Shown here: positions 34,044 through 42,366 of the stretch, in pieces
Layout of the letters: each line of letters begins with the position of its first letter
How positions within the stretch are numbered: the stretch's first letter is position 1
Source of the DNA: Pseudomonadales bacterium
Lineage (GTDB): Bacteria; Pseudomonadota; Gammaproteobacteria; Pseudomonadales; IMCC2047
Length of the DNA: 64,000 nt
Direction: 5' to 3'
Assembly (NCBI GenBank): GCA_024234615.1
Contig: JACKNY010000001.1
Span: 396,001 to 460,000, forward strand
The notes under the pieces: generated by a model
What the model saw: only the letters and a program-made list of their open reading frames with translations
Database searches by the model: none
Told to the model about the DNA's origin: nothing
Position numbers and translations under genes: made by a program

Positions 34044-34357
34044 ATTTGTGAAGTTTGGCTATGACCGTTGCTCTGCCTGCTCGTAGTGAGTCCATAGCCG
34101 TATCACCCAGCAACATTTCGTACGGTGGCGGATTTTGATTGGGTTATTCGCAATAATGTGCGGCCACTCCTGAGCCTTGTCCTTTAGGCCGGAAGGCGCA
34201 AGCTAGCGTCATCCTAGCGCGCTCAACTCTATTAGTGAATGCAAAGTCGGAATATCATTTTCTTCATTGAACTTTGGAACATACATAAAGTGAACTCCTG
34301 AGCTGTAATACAAGGTTAATGAGACTGCAGAAAAACCTGGCTCTCTAAACTTGGTGC
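34044..34357. other. 314-bp intergenic region, no gene seen
   Basis: This gap lies between the 3' ends of two convergent genes. It contains an imperfect hairpin at 34196-34222 (GCGC, two-base bulge, GCTAG, 7-nt loop, CTAGC, GCGC) without a T-run. I see no supported ORF or RNA gene. Confidence 0.5.
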
Positions 34358-34786
34358 TCATCTAACGGGGTTTTCAATATCATTGATGGAGCTTATTCGA
34401 TTTGGCGTGATATTTACGTATGGTCGAATCCAGCCGTTTGCATTAGCCGCAATCTCGAATATTGCCTCTGGGCCAGGATCTTCAGTAATCACGATTAGAA
34501 AGCGACGAACGTATTGTTTACCGTACTCCGGCGGTGCCTTTACTTCACGTATCGTTTGAATCGCGAAGCGCCCGTAGATTTCATTGATTATCTTAGTGTC
34601 GGTGCTAAGGCCGAGCGAAACAATATATTCGCCTGGCTTTCTTGGTGAACAAAACTCCGAATAACGGACGAGGCCATCGTCATCGACATATCGACACTGA
34701 GAGGCTATCTTGCGAGTTGCGCATCCCGCAGATGACACAACTAAAATGCCCAATGCGCACAGCGCAATGGCAAGCCTTGGCTTCAT
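34358..34786 (-). CDS. Small lipoprotein of unknown function
   Basis: The N-terminus KPRLAIALCALGILVVSSAGC has a good lipobox (SAGC), so this is a lipid-anchored envelope protein of 142 residues. The mature part includes CRYVDDDGLVRYSEFC, RRFLIVITEDPGPEAIFEIAAN and a Pro/Asn-rich end. AGGAG about 9 nt upstream supports the ATG at 34786 over the longer frame to 34804. No family recognised. It is monocistronic on the minus strand, downstream of another uncharacterised exported protein gene. Confidence 0.75.
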   Translation of the reverse strand: MKPRLAIALCALGILVVSSAGCATRKIASQCRYVDDDGLVRYSEFCSPRKPGEYIVSLGLSTDTKIINEIYGRFAIQTIREVKAPPEYGKQYVRRFLIVITEDPGPEAIFEIAANANGWIRPYVNITPNRISSINDIENPVR

Positions 34787-34935
34787 AAATCTATCTCCTA
34801 CCAATCCCGATACATAACACCCTTATAAACAGCAACCGAAGTGTGGTTTGTTCAGTGGAGGTCGCTTTTTTTGGTCGTAACGATATTTAATAAACAGGTT
34901 AGTGAATTTACGCCAAATACATAAACAGATACTTT

Positions 34936-35865
34936 TTAGCTATGCTCTAACGGGCAGCGTATAAATGTTTCGCCCGCAAACTCTGAACTGCTTCCTTTCG
35001 GGACTATTCTCAATATGTCTTGTCCATTTATTTTTTTGTTTTTCTTTTGATAGAGGTAGACATAGCTATTTATCTCTTGGACCCCATATAAATCAATTCC
35101 TTGAGCGGCGGCGAAGGTGGCACCAGAAAAGTGTTTTAGTTCTGTCCATTTTAATATTGGCTTGTATGTGACATCTTCTGCGCCGGTGATATATACGGCA
35201 AATAGCTTGCCACCGCTTTCGCTAGGGACTCCCCAAATGGTGAGTGTGCCACGGGCATCTTGGGGTAGCCATGCTTGATTCTGCTCGTCGCGAGGCATTT
35301 TCTCGTGGCATTTGGGAAGTAGGTGTGAATTTAAGCCTTTTGCTAATACCCAGCTACCTAATACGGTAGCTTCGGTGCCAAGATATTGTTGGGTAAATTG
35401 CAGCAGTGCCGGTACATCTGTTTCTTGGTTGGGGTTATCTTTAAGCTGAAGTATTCCCTGTGAAACTACGGGCTGCATAATGTATAGGTTGGAATAGCTG
35501 AGCGTGGGCATCATTAAGCCCTGGTTGTATGTGACCTTAACATAGCTGTTGTCAGTGCAAATATTTTTGCCTTTGGTAATGCGCGTTTTGAATAACACTG
35601 AATCGGCCTTTACCGCTACCGCAAACAGGTCTGCTTCGCAGGCGACGGTATACATCACCATTTTGCTTGGCTTTTTAGGGTCTACCTTATTGGCAAAGCT
35701 GAAGTCGGCGTGCCAGTGTTGTTGATCGTATTGTATTGCCACTGCGGTAAAGGTTTTACCTGCAATAAAATCTGGCATTGGGTCGGTTTTTGCTGATGCC
35801 GAAATAGGTATCAATATGGCGAAGAGGTTGGCTAGTAGATAAGTTGCTAGTGTTATTTTAGACAT
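34936..35865 (-). CDS. Exported protein of unknown function
   Basis: The 309-residue protein has a signal peptide (KITLATYLLANLFAILIPISASA, cut before KTDP). The mature sequence has no recognised domain. It contains four cysteines (in VACEADLF, NICTDNSY, LPKCHEK and FIRCPLEHS), which could form two disulfides, and is rich in beta-prone segments. It is not a lipoprotein. About 150 bp separate it from the lipoprotein gene downstream. No function proposed. Confidence 0.7.
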   Translation of the reverse strand: MSKITLATYLLANLFAILIPISASAKTDPMPDFIAGKTFTAVAIQYDQQHWHADFSFANKVDPKKPSKMVMYTVACEADLFAVAVKADSVLFKTRITKGKNICTDNSYVKVTYNQGLMMPTLSYSNLYIMQPVVSQGILQLKDNPNQETDVPALLQFTQQYLGTEATVLGSWVLAKGLNSHLLPKCHEKMPRDEQNQAWLPQDARGTLTIWGVPSESGGKLFAVYITGAEDVTYKPILKWTELKHFSGATFAAAQGIDLYGVQEINSYVYLYQKKNKKINGQDILRIVPKGSSSEFAGETFIRCPLEHS

Positions 35866-35892
35866 GGATTGTCTCTTCTATAGATATGAGAT

Positions 35893-35995
35893 TAAGGGTT
35901 GGGGTGAGGGTGGAGTAGTCCTGTGCAGAGCCTTTAATCCACCCTCTCATCCTAACCTTTTATTCTGCCCTTGTGCTCCCCAAGGAGAAGGGATT
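35893..35995. repeat. Dispersed palindromic repeat, copy 1
   Basis: The stretch around AAGGGTTGGGGTGAGGGTGG (from 35894) is mirrored imperfectly by the CCACCCTCTCATCCTAACC segment at about 35938-35957. It is followed by a second hairpin, CCCTT...CTCC paired with GGAG.AAGGG, near 35968-35993. It shares GGTGAGGGTG, with AAGGG before it, with a copy at 42301-42334. It resembles the intergenic palindromic repeats common in proteobacteria. Confidence 0.55.
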
Positions 35996-36094
35996 TTGTA
36001 GCTGAATGAGCTTAAGTCAGGGCCATTCTGGGCGCAACTTTTTTCATATAATTATCCGGTGGGTTGTCTTTTAAAATAAATGCGTCCCTTTTTG

Positions 36095-36802
36095 CTATTC
36101 AGTGAGTATCATCGACTCCTTTGTTGTCAGCAGCCTACTGTGCCCCACCCCAAGCCCCGCTAAAGAAATATGCCCGACAGAAACTCGATGAAGTGCCAAC
36201 ACTTCGTTTTGAAAAAAACCAAACATTCGTTTAACTTGATGATACTTGCCTTCAATCAGTGAGAGCCTGGCAGTGTACTCGGAGAGTATCTCTAAACATG
36301 CGGGTTGAGTTGTAATGTTTTCATAACCAAAATAGATACCCTCTCGAAATGCAGCAATATACTCATCACTTAATGGTTGAGACAAGGTAACCTCATAGGT
36401 CTTTGTGAGCTTAGACTCGGGCAAACTTATCTTGCGCGACCATGCCCCATCGTTGGTCAATAACACCAGCCCCGTGGTATTAAAGTCTAGGCGTCCAGCA
36501 ATGTGCAGTTCGTTCTTCTGAGGATGCTGAATAAGGTCCAACACGGTAGCGTGTTTAAGGTCTTTAGTTGCGCTAACAACCCCCTGGGGTTTATTCAGCA
36601 TGATATAAACGGGATTGTTATTTTTTAAGCAGTGGCCATCCAATACGACATGAGTGAATTCCGTCACTTTTTGTTGGATTGAATGCGCCACATGGCCATC
36701 CAAAAGAATCCGTTTTTGGGCAATTAGAAGACGTGTATCTGCAAGTGAAAAAACACTATTCTGGCTAATAAAACGATCGAGTCGGTTGGTCTTAGATTTC
36801 AT
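36095..36802 (-). CDS. RsuA/RluE-family pseudouridine synthase
   Basis: This enzyme isomerises a specific uridine in rRNA. It has an N-terminal S4-like RNA-binding domain (LDRFISQNSVFSLADTRLLIAQKRILLDG) and a catalytic domain with the active Asp in HIAGRLDFNTTGLVLLTNDG and the conserved IEGKYHQVKRMFG. Length (235 residues from 36802) fits RsuA (16S U516), though RluE/RluB-type specificity cannot be excluded. The ATG at 36802 fits the S4 domain start, although no Shine-Dalgarno is seen; a longer frame to 36850 adds an unrelated leader. Confidence 0.85.
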   Translation of the reverse strand: MKSKTNRLDRFISQNSVFSLADTRLLIAQKRILLDGHVAHSIQQKVTEFTHVVLDGHCLKNNNPVYIMLNKPQGVVSATKDLKHATVLDLIQHPQKNELHIAGRLDFNTTGLVLLTNDGAWSRKISLPESKLTKTYEVTLSQPLSDEYIAAFREGIYFGYENITTQPACLEILSEYTARLSLIEGKYHQVKRMFGFFQNEVLALHRVSVGHISLAGLGVGHSRLLTTKESMILTE

Positions 36803-36901
36803 GAAATGATTATTATCACGGTATGACTCAAGATTCACGCACAACCGCATATCTATTATCCGATTTTAAATGCTGAAATTTAAAATCTACTTAGCTCTCT
36901 T

Positions 36902-37219
36902 GAAACTTGTGTCAATTGGCATCGTAAAGTGACTTGCAAAATCAGAGCGTCCAATGAGCTATTTCATAAGGCGCTAGGGAGCATCAATACGCCGGAGAAA
37001 TTTGAAGCGAAACGACTGATGCTGGCACAGCACGTCTGGGACAAGATGAAGCAAACCGATTCTAGGGAGTGTCGCAACTGCCATGATTACGAATCCATGG
37101 ACTACATGGAGCAGGGTCGACGGGCGGTGAAACAGCACATTGATGGCTTTGAGCAGGGTCAAACCTGTATCGATTGCCATAAAGGTATTGCACATTCTTT
37201 GCCGGACATGAAAGAGTAG
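36902..37219 (+). pseudogene. NapC/NirT-type multiheme cytochrome c remnant (C-terminal part)
   Basis: The frame carries the C-terminal half of a NapC/NirT/TorC-type cytochrome: RKVTCKIRASNELFHKALGS, NTPEKFEAKRLMLAQHVWDKMK, then heme sites CRNCH and CIDCHKGIAHSLP. Family members have an N-terminal TM anchor and two further CxxCH motifs, both missing here. Family-like residues extend upstream of any start (ETCVNWHRKV from about 36902), but a stop lies at 36881. It is therefore a truncated remnant rather than a short real gene. A GTG at 36929 could open a 96-residue ORF without a signal peptide, which could not be matured as a c-type cytochrome. Confidence 0.75.
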
Positions 37220-37223
37220 AAGC

Positions 37224-37538
37224 TTATTTTTTTGTTGGCGGGCTGGAGTCGAGCAAGCGTATGGGTACAGGCTCTTGAGGGTCAGCTTTGGCTGGAGCTA
37301 AAGGTGATGAGCTACAGTCGGTGCTGGCGCAACTGCCGCAGGAACTGGTGTCAGCTAATGGTTCATTGCCAGTTTTAACATAGTCGTCATCCCAAGTGAC
37401 CACTACCAGCATCACCTCGGGTGAAGGGAATTCAGCCACCAACCCGGACATGCCCAGGTTCTCGTGGACCTGAAAGGTTTTTTCTTTGTAACGCACGATA
37501 TCGCCAGCGACAAAATCATACATTTTGTGGTCGCTCAT
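37224..37538 (-). CDS. Small Cys-rich hypothetical protein
   Basis: This 104-residue protein has a compact N-terminal half (YDFVAGDIVRYKEKTFQVHENLG, VMLVVVTWDDDY) suggesting a small beta fold. A low-complexity C-terminal half holds DTSSCGSCASTDCSSSPLAP, three closely spaced cysteines that could bind metal. It has no signal peptide. It converges on the cytochrome remnant with only 4 nt between the stops. Family not recognised; a link to the lost cytochrome is only positional. Confidence 0.6.
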   Translation of the reverse strand: MSDHKMYDFVAGDIVRYKEKTFQVHENLGMSGLVAEFPSPEVMLVVVTWDDDYVKTGNEPLADTSSCGSCASTDCSSSPLAPAKADPQEPVPIRLLDSSPPTKK

Positions 37539-37671
37539 CGCTTGGTAGCCTCAGTATTAATCGATGAAGCCTGTTGTGAGCTTAATTTTTGCCAATGAAC
37601 CATTCGTGCTTGAACAAACAATATAATTGATAACGCTTACTGTCTGAGATACATACTAAAATGTCAAGTTC

Positions 37672-39201
37672 TTAGTTTGCTGCTTTAGGGTTGAACGTAA
37701 AGATTACTAGTTGGTCTTGTTGTTGATTGGCGAAAGTTTTTAGCGGCCTGAGTATGTCATCGTGTTGTAATTTATTTACTCGGGCCATTCGGTCTTTTTG
37801 TCTATGCCTGATACGTAAAGCAACAATATCGCCTGCTTCAAGTCGTTGAGATTCCACCATTTCTAAGGCGTTGAACTTAAAAGACTTACCGAGACTTTTA
37901 CCCGCGAAATAACCTATGTGTTCCTGGTCTGAAATGACCTGCGCACCTGCTGGGTTATTGTCATTAATCCATTGTGCCGCTGAGGCAATGTAGGCTTTGG
38001 AGGTGCCAGTACTGACGCTACTATCTAAAAGCTGATACAGCAGCAGTGCACCTACTAGTATTTTTCGCCAAGCGAATGGGTCTGCTGGTTGGCGAAACAG
38101 CAGTGACTCAATGGTAAAGGACAATGGCAGCATAAAAATCAAGACAAAAAGTAAAAAGAAGCGGTCAGTGACGAACTGCTCTTTATAAATAAAAAGGCAA
38201 AGATAAGCAGTGATGCAAACTAAATAAGCGGCGATAAGCGTGGTTTGAGAACTACAGAGGGTTACCCAATAGCTCCTGCGCTGCCAAATATACAGAGCAA
38301 GGTAGGGTGTCGTCAGGGCATGCAACATGGTTATTATCAGTAAGCCCATTAGCCCAGACAGGTAAATCGCCTCCATATCGTCCGCCGTATAGATGTTAGG
38401 TTGTGTTGCGGAAAGCTGATCAATGGTGGTTGCCAGTTTGTCAGAGATTTGGCCAAAAAACTGAGGTAAATTAACTACCTCCAAAAACAGACGAAACTTG
38501 TCTGCTGACACGGAAGTTATGGTTAATAAACCGGCGAGTACGACAGTGGAGACAACCAACAGCAGGCAATAAATTAAACCCGTCCGCTGTAATCTTTCCC
38601 GCATCGGCGAACCCTGCGGCAGTAATAATGCGAGTGGGGCGAACGCTGCTATAAATAGCGCTTCCGTCCTGAAAGTGACCGCCAAAGCGATGGATAATAC
38701 CCACCCCAGTGCGGCATTAAAACTTCGTTGGCGTGCAAAGCGTAATAGTTGATGCAAGGACAACAGAACACAAAACCAATAACCGGGGTCGCGAATAATA
38801 TAGTCGCGATAGTCATTAAAAGTGGGGAATATCAAAATTAGAATGGCAGCAATAAGCTGAGTACGTGTGTTGCCGCCTAAGTTACTTACCAGCAGGATAA
38901 AACAACAGGTTATTGCTGCATAAAGCAGCGTAATCAATAAATGCCCTGACACAGGTAACGAGAGTCCCGTGACCTGATGTAATGTGGCAATTATTACCGA
39001 TAGGAACGGCCAGGGGTAGACCGCCACTGCTGCTTCCAGACCTGAATTCAGGTAGGTGCGTGCTGTTTCAAGGTATAACAGGGAGTCGTAGCTCAGCACG
39101 TCGCTTTGTAGAATAATCAGAATGGAAGCGATTAAGCTTAGCAGCGATCCGATTAGACAAACCTGTTTAGTCGTCAATGAGTCAAGATTGGGTATTCGCA
39201 T
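37672..39201 (-). CDS. Polytopic membrane protein, GT39/PMT-like glycosyltransferase
   Basis: The 509-residue protein has ten or more predicted TM helices. The first periplasmic loop has the acidic motif SYDSLLYLETARTYLNSG, followed by a later RDYIIRDPGYW, in the pattern of ArnT/PMT-like GT-C glycosyltransferases that use lipid-linked sugars. A soluble C-terminal part follows the last helix. The donor, acceptor and product are unknown, and there are no neighbouring polysaccharide genes. Assignment is by architecture, so moderate. Confidence 0.65.
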   Translation of the reverse strand: MRIPNLDSLTTKQVCLIGSLLSLIASILIILQSDVLSYDSLLYLETARTYLNSGLEAAVAVYPWPFLSVIIATLHQVTGLSLPVSGHLLITLLYAAITCCFILLVSNLGGNTRTQLIAAILILIFPTFNDYRDYIIRDPGYWFCVLLSLHQLLRFARQRSFNAALGWVLSIALAVTFRTEALFIAAFAPLALLLPQGSPMRERLQRTGLIYCLLLVVSTVVLAGLLTITSVSADKFRLFLEVVNLPQFFGQISDKLATTIDQLSATQPNIYTADDMEAIYLSGLMGLLIITMLHALTTPYLALYIWQRRSYWVTLCSSQTTLIAAYLVCITAYLCLFIYKEQFVTDRFFLLFVLIFMLPLSFTIESLLFRQPADPFAWRKILVGALLLYQLLDSSVSTGTSKAYIASAAQWINDNNPAGAQVISDQEHIGYFAGKSLGKSFKFNALEMVESQRLEAGDIVALRIRHRQKDRMARVNKLQHDDILRPLKTFANQQQDQLVIFTFNPKAAN

Positions 39202-39415
39202 GCTGAGCCGTTATATTTAAAAGTTGAGCAGCATTGTAACTGTGCTTTTGATAAATACGAAATTGGATGTTGAGGGAGTGATAGCGGGTTTTAAGATATG
39301 GGTAAACGCTCATTAAGTGGTATCTTGTTATGCTTGCCTATTCAACTATAACGATAGGAGTTTTCACACCGCAAAAGCGTGGCGTTGGTCAAAAAATAAA
39401 TTGCGATAATGCGGT

Positions 39416-39445
39416 AAGTTCAGAGCCAAAGGTGACTCTGAACTT
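39416..39445. terminator. Hairpin downstream of ilvD
   Basis: AAGTTCAGAG (39416-39425) and CTCTGAACTT (39436-39445) are perfect 10-bp arms around a 10-nt loop. On the minus strand, a T-rich stretch (complement of the A-run at about 39391-39400) follows some 15 nt later. It is a likely 3' end for the ilvD transcript, although the T-run is not adjacent. Confidence 0.5.
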
Positions 39446-39471
39446 AATTGTACGACGAGAAAAACTCGGGG

Positions 39472-41307
39472 CTAATCCAACTTCGACAAATCCCTAACCG
39501 CTCCTTTATCTGCACTGGTGGCTAACAGTGCATAGGCTTTCAGTGCGCCGGATACTTTACGTGGCCGTGCTTTTTCCGGTTTCCAGCCTTTTTGATCCTG
39601 TTGTGCTCGACGTGTCTCCAATTCTTCATCGCTGATTAATACATTAATGGTGCGATTTGGGATATCGATTTTAATACGATCGCCATTGCGGATCAGTCCG
39701 ATTGCGCCGCCAGCGCCCGCTTCGGGGGAAACGTGGCCGATGGAAAGTCCCGATGTGCCACCGGAAAAACGGCCGTCGGTGAGCAGCGCACAGGCTTTGC
39801 CGAGTCCTTTCGATTTAATGTAGGATGTGGGGTAGAGCATTTCCTGCATGCCCGGGCCGCCACGTGGACCTTCGTAGCGAACGACGACGACGTCGCCTGC
39901 TTTCACCTTATCTTTGAGTATATTATCGACTGCTTCATCCTGGCTTTCCACCACATGGGCGGGGCCTTCAAAGACTAGAATAGAACTGTCGACTCCGGCG
40001 GTTTTCACCACGCAGCCATCTTCGGCGATATTGCCGTAAAGTACCGCGAGCCCACCGTCCAGACTGTAGGCATTTTCGAGTGAGCGAATACAGCCTTTGG
40101 CGCGATCATTGTCCAGACTCGGCCAGCGGGTGGCTTGACTAAAGGCAACCTGGGAGGGAATACCCGCTGGGCCTGCGCTATAGAATTTTTCTACTTCGGT
40201 GGAGGGGTTGCGCATTATGTCCCACTCATCCAGTCCTGCTTTCATCGTTTTGCTGTGTACAGTCGGTAACTCGGAGTGAAGTAATCCGGCGCGATCCAAT
40301 TCACCGAGAATCCCCATAATGCCACCGGCGCGATGTACGTCTTCAATGTGATAATTGGGCGTATTGGGGGCGACCTTGCAAAGCTGTGGAATCTTGCGCG
40401 ATAGCGCATCGATATCTTTCATGGTGAAATCCAGCTCAGCCTCTTGGGCGATTGCCAGCAGGTGCAAAATAGTATTGGTGGAACCACCCATGGTGATATC
40501 CAGAGTCATCGCATTTTGGAATGCCTTAAAGTTGCCAATCGAGCGCGGCAGCACGGACTCGTCATCCTGTTCATAATAGCGTTGGCACAGTTCCACAATA
40601 CGATGACCGGCTTCTTCGAATAGACGTTTACGATCGGCGTGCGTGGCAACCACGGTGCCGTTGCCGGGTAGCGACAAGCCCAGAGCTTCGGTAAGACAGT
40701 TCATGCTGTTGGCGGTAAACATGCCTGAGCAGGAGCCGCAGGTAGGGCAGGCGCTGCGCTCGATTTCAGCAACATCCTCATCGGAAGCCTGATCGTCAAC
40801 TGCCATCACCATGGCGTCGATCAGATCAATTTTGTGTTCAGCTAACTTGGTTTTGCCAGCCTCCATCGGGCCGCCCGAGACAAATATGGCAGGCACATTC
40901 AAACGCATAGCCGCCATTAACATTCCCGGGGTGATCTTGTCGCAGTTGGAAATACAGATCAGGGCATCGGCGCAGTGGGCGTTAACCATATATTCCACCG
41001 AGTCCGCAATAATGTCACGGCTGGGCAGGCTATAGAGCATACCATCATGACCCATGGCAATGCCGTCATCGACGGCAATCGTGTTAAACTCTTTCGCCAC
41101 GCCGCCGGCTTTTTCGATTTCTCTGGCAACCAATTGTCCCATGTCCTTAAGATGTACGTGGCCGGGTACAAATTGGGTAAAGGAATTGGCAATGGCGACG
41201 ATAGGTTTATGAAAATCCGCATCTTTCATGCCGGTTGCGCGCCAAAGTGCACGGGCGCCAGCCATATTGCGTCCGGCGGTGGATGTTTTTGAGCGGTAGG
41301 CAGGCAT
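39472..41307 (-). CDS. ilvD: Dihydroxy-acid dehydratase
   Basis: IlvD dehydrates 2,3-dihydroxy-isovalerate and its homologue in branched-chain amino acid synthesis, using an Fe-S cluster. The 611-residue sequence is the usual E. coli-type length. Cluster cysteines lie in ICISNCDKITPGM and CPTCGSCSGMFTANSMNCL, and the C-terminal block TDGRFSGGTSGLSIGHVSPEA is present. It is monocistronic on the minus strand, with a hairpin downstream. The start MPAYRSKTSTAGRNMAG fits the family. Confidence 0.97.
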   Translation of the reverse strand: MPAYRSKTSTAGRNMAGARALWRATGMKDADFHKPIVAIANSFTQFVPGHVHLKDMGQLVAREIEKAGGVAKEFNTIAVDDGIAMGHDGMLYSLPSRDIIADSVEYMVNAHCADALICISNCDKITPGMLMAAMRLNVPAIFVSGGPMEAGKTKLAEHKIDLIDAMVMAVDDQASDEDVAEIERSACPTCGSCSGMFTANSMNCLTEALGLSLPGNGTVVATHADRKRLFEEAGHRIVELCQRYYEQDDESVLPRSIGNFKAFQNAMTLDITMGGSTNTILHLLAIAQEAELDFTMKDIDALSRKIPQLCKVAPNTPNYHIEDVHRAGGIMGILGELDRAGLLHSELPTVHSKTMKAGLDEWDIMRNPSTEVEKFYSAGPAGIPSQVAFSQATRWPSLDNDRAKGCIRSLENAYSLDGGLAVLYGNIAEDGCVVKTAGVDSSILVFEGPAHVVESQDEAVDNILKDKVKAGDVVVVRYEGPRGGPGMQEMLYPTSYIKSKGLGKACALLTDGRFSGGTSGLSIGHVSPEAGAGGAIGLIRNGDRIKIDIPNRTINVLISDEELETRRAQQDQKGWKPEKARPRKVSGALKAYALLATSADKGAVRDLSKLD

Positions 41308-41465
41308 AAATTAAACCTCAATTTTCTGTTGCGACTTTTTATTGCTAAGTAAGAGCCGGTAATATTATCATCAAATAGCGCGCTGATTCTTCAGTATTTT
41401 AAAAAAACAGCGCTATCGGTGGGCGAGAAAATCTAAGATACCGAAATATTCCAAAAGGGGGCAGG

Positions 41466-42269
41466 ATGGAATATGACTTTAAATATAAGGTAGTAGTGGT
41501 TACTGGTGCCACTGGCGGGATTGGTCGTGCACTATCCTGGCGTTTTGCCAAGGCGGGTGCGCGTGTGGTACTGATCGATTTGGATCAGGAGCAATTGCTG
41601 GCGCTACAGAACCAAGTTGAGCGTTCCGGTGTTGAAGTCATGAGCATTGTCTGTGATATCGTCGATAAAGAGCGTTGCCAACAAGCAATGCGCGAAATCG
41701 AGGATCGTTTCGGCGGTGTTGATGTGTTAGTGAATAATGCGGGGATTGGCCACCACAGCCTGTTTCAGGAAACCAGTACGGCTGTGATTCGCCGCGTGAT
41801 GGAAGTGAATTTTTTCGGTGCCATCAACTGCACCAAGGCGGCGTTAGCTTCGTTAGTTGCACGCAAGGGAATGATTATTACCATGAGCAGTGTATTGGGT
41901 TATTCGCCGATGATTTGCCTGAGCGGATACGCCGCCAGTAAACATGCCCTGCACGGGTTATTCAATTCATTGCGAGCGGAACTGTTAAATGACGGTGTGC
42001 ATGTGATGATTGCTTGCCCAGGTAAAACTGAAACCGACCTACGTAAACATATGTTATCGGGTGATGGCCAAATTATTGAGGTTGAAAGAAGTAAAATTAT
42101 GGCGTCGCCAAATGAAGTAGCCGAAGCGGTATATAATGGCGCTCGCAAAAGGAAACGGCTAGTGGTGCACTCCAAGGCGAGTAAGCTAACCCAACTGCTG
42201 TATCGGTATTTTCCGGCCTATTATGAGTTAAAGCAGTTAAAGCCAGCCCAGAAAAATCTAAAAACCTGA
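41466..42269 (+). CDS. Short-chain dehydrogenase/reductase
   Basis: This 267-residue classical SDR has the NAD(P)-binding motif VVTGATGGIGRALSWRF, an Asp after beta-2 (LIDLDQE, suggesting NAD preference), NNAG and the catalytic Ser and YAASKHAL (YxxxK) with TMSSVLGY. The C-terminal segment with YRYFPAYYELKQLKP is longer than usual, as in lipid-associated SDRs. Substrate unknown. It stands alone, with a small palindromic repeat just after it. Confidence 0.88.
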   Translation: MEYDFKYKVVVVTGATGGIGRALSWRFAKAGARVVLIDLDQEQLLALQNQVERSGVEVMSIVCDIVDKERCQQAMREIEDRFGGVDVLVNNAGIGHHSLFQETSTAVIRRVMEVNFFGAINCTKAALASLVARKGMIITMSSVLGYSPMICLSGYAASKHALHGLFNSLRAELLNDGVHVMIACPGKTETDLRKHMLSGDGQIIEVERSKIMASPNEVAEAVYNGARKRKRLVVHSKASKLTQLLYRYFPAYYELKQLKPAQKNLKT

Positions 42270-42300
42270 ACGACCGGCAACACCAACGAACCGACCTGCC

Positions 42301-42334
42301 CCTTTCCTGCGGAAAGGGCCGAGGTGAGGGTGAC
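42301..42334. repeat. Dispersed palindromic repeat, copy 2
   Basis: CCCTTTCC (42301-42308) and GGAAAGGG (42312-42319) form a perfect 8-bp hairpin with a 3-nt loop. It is followed by CGAGGTGAGGGTGA, whose GGTGAGGGTG core also occurs at 35902-35911. It lies between the 3' ends of convergent genes and has no T-run, which fits a REP-like element better than a terminator. Confidence 0.5.
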
Positions 42335-42366
42335 GCAATTATTACTTTAAGCCTGCCTTGTAATGC

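Noticed and set aside
36929..37219. A short functional diheme cytochrome
   Set aside because: It has no signal peptide or anchor, and family-like residues continue upstream of the start; a truncated NapC/NirT remnant is simpler.
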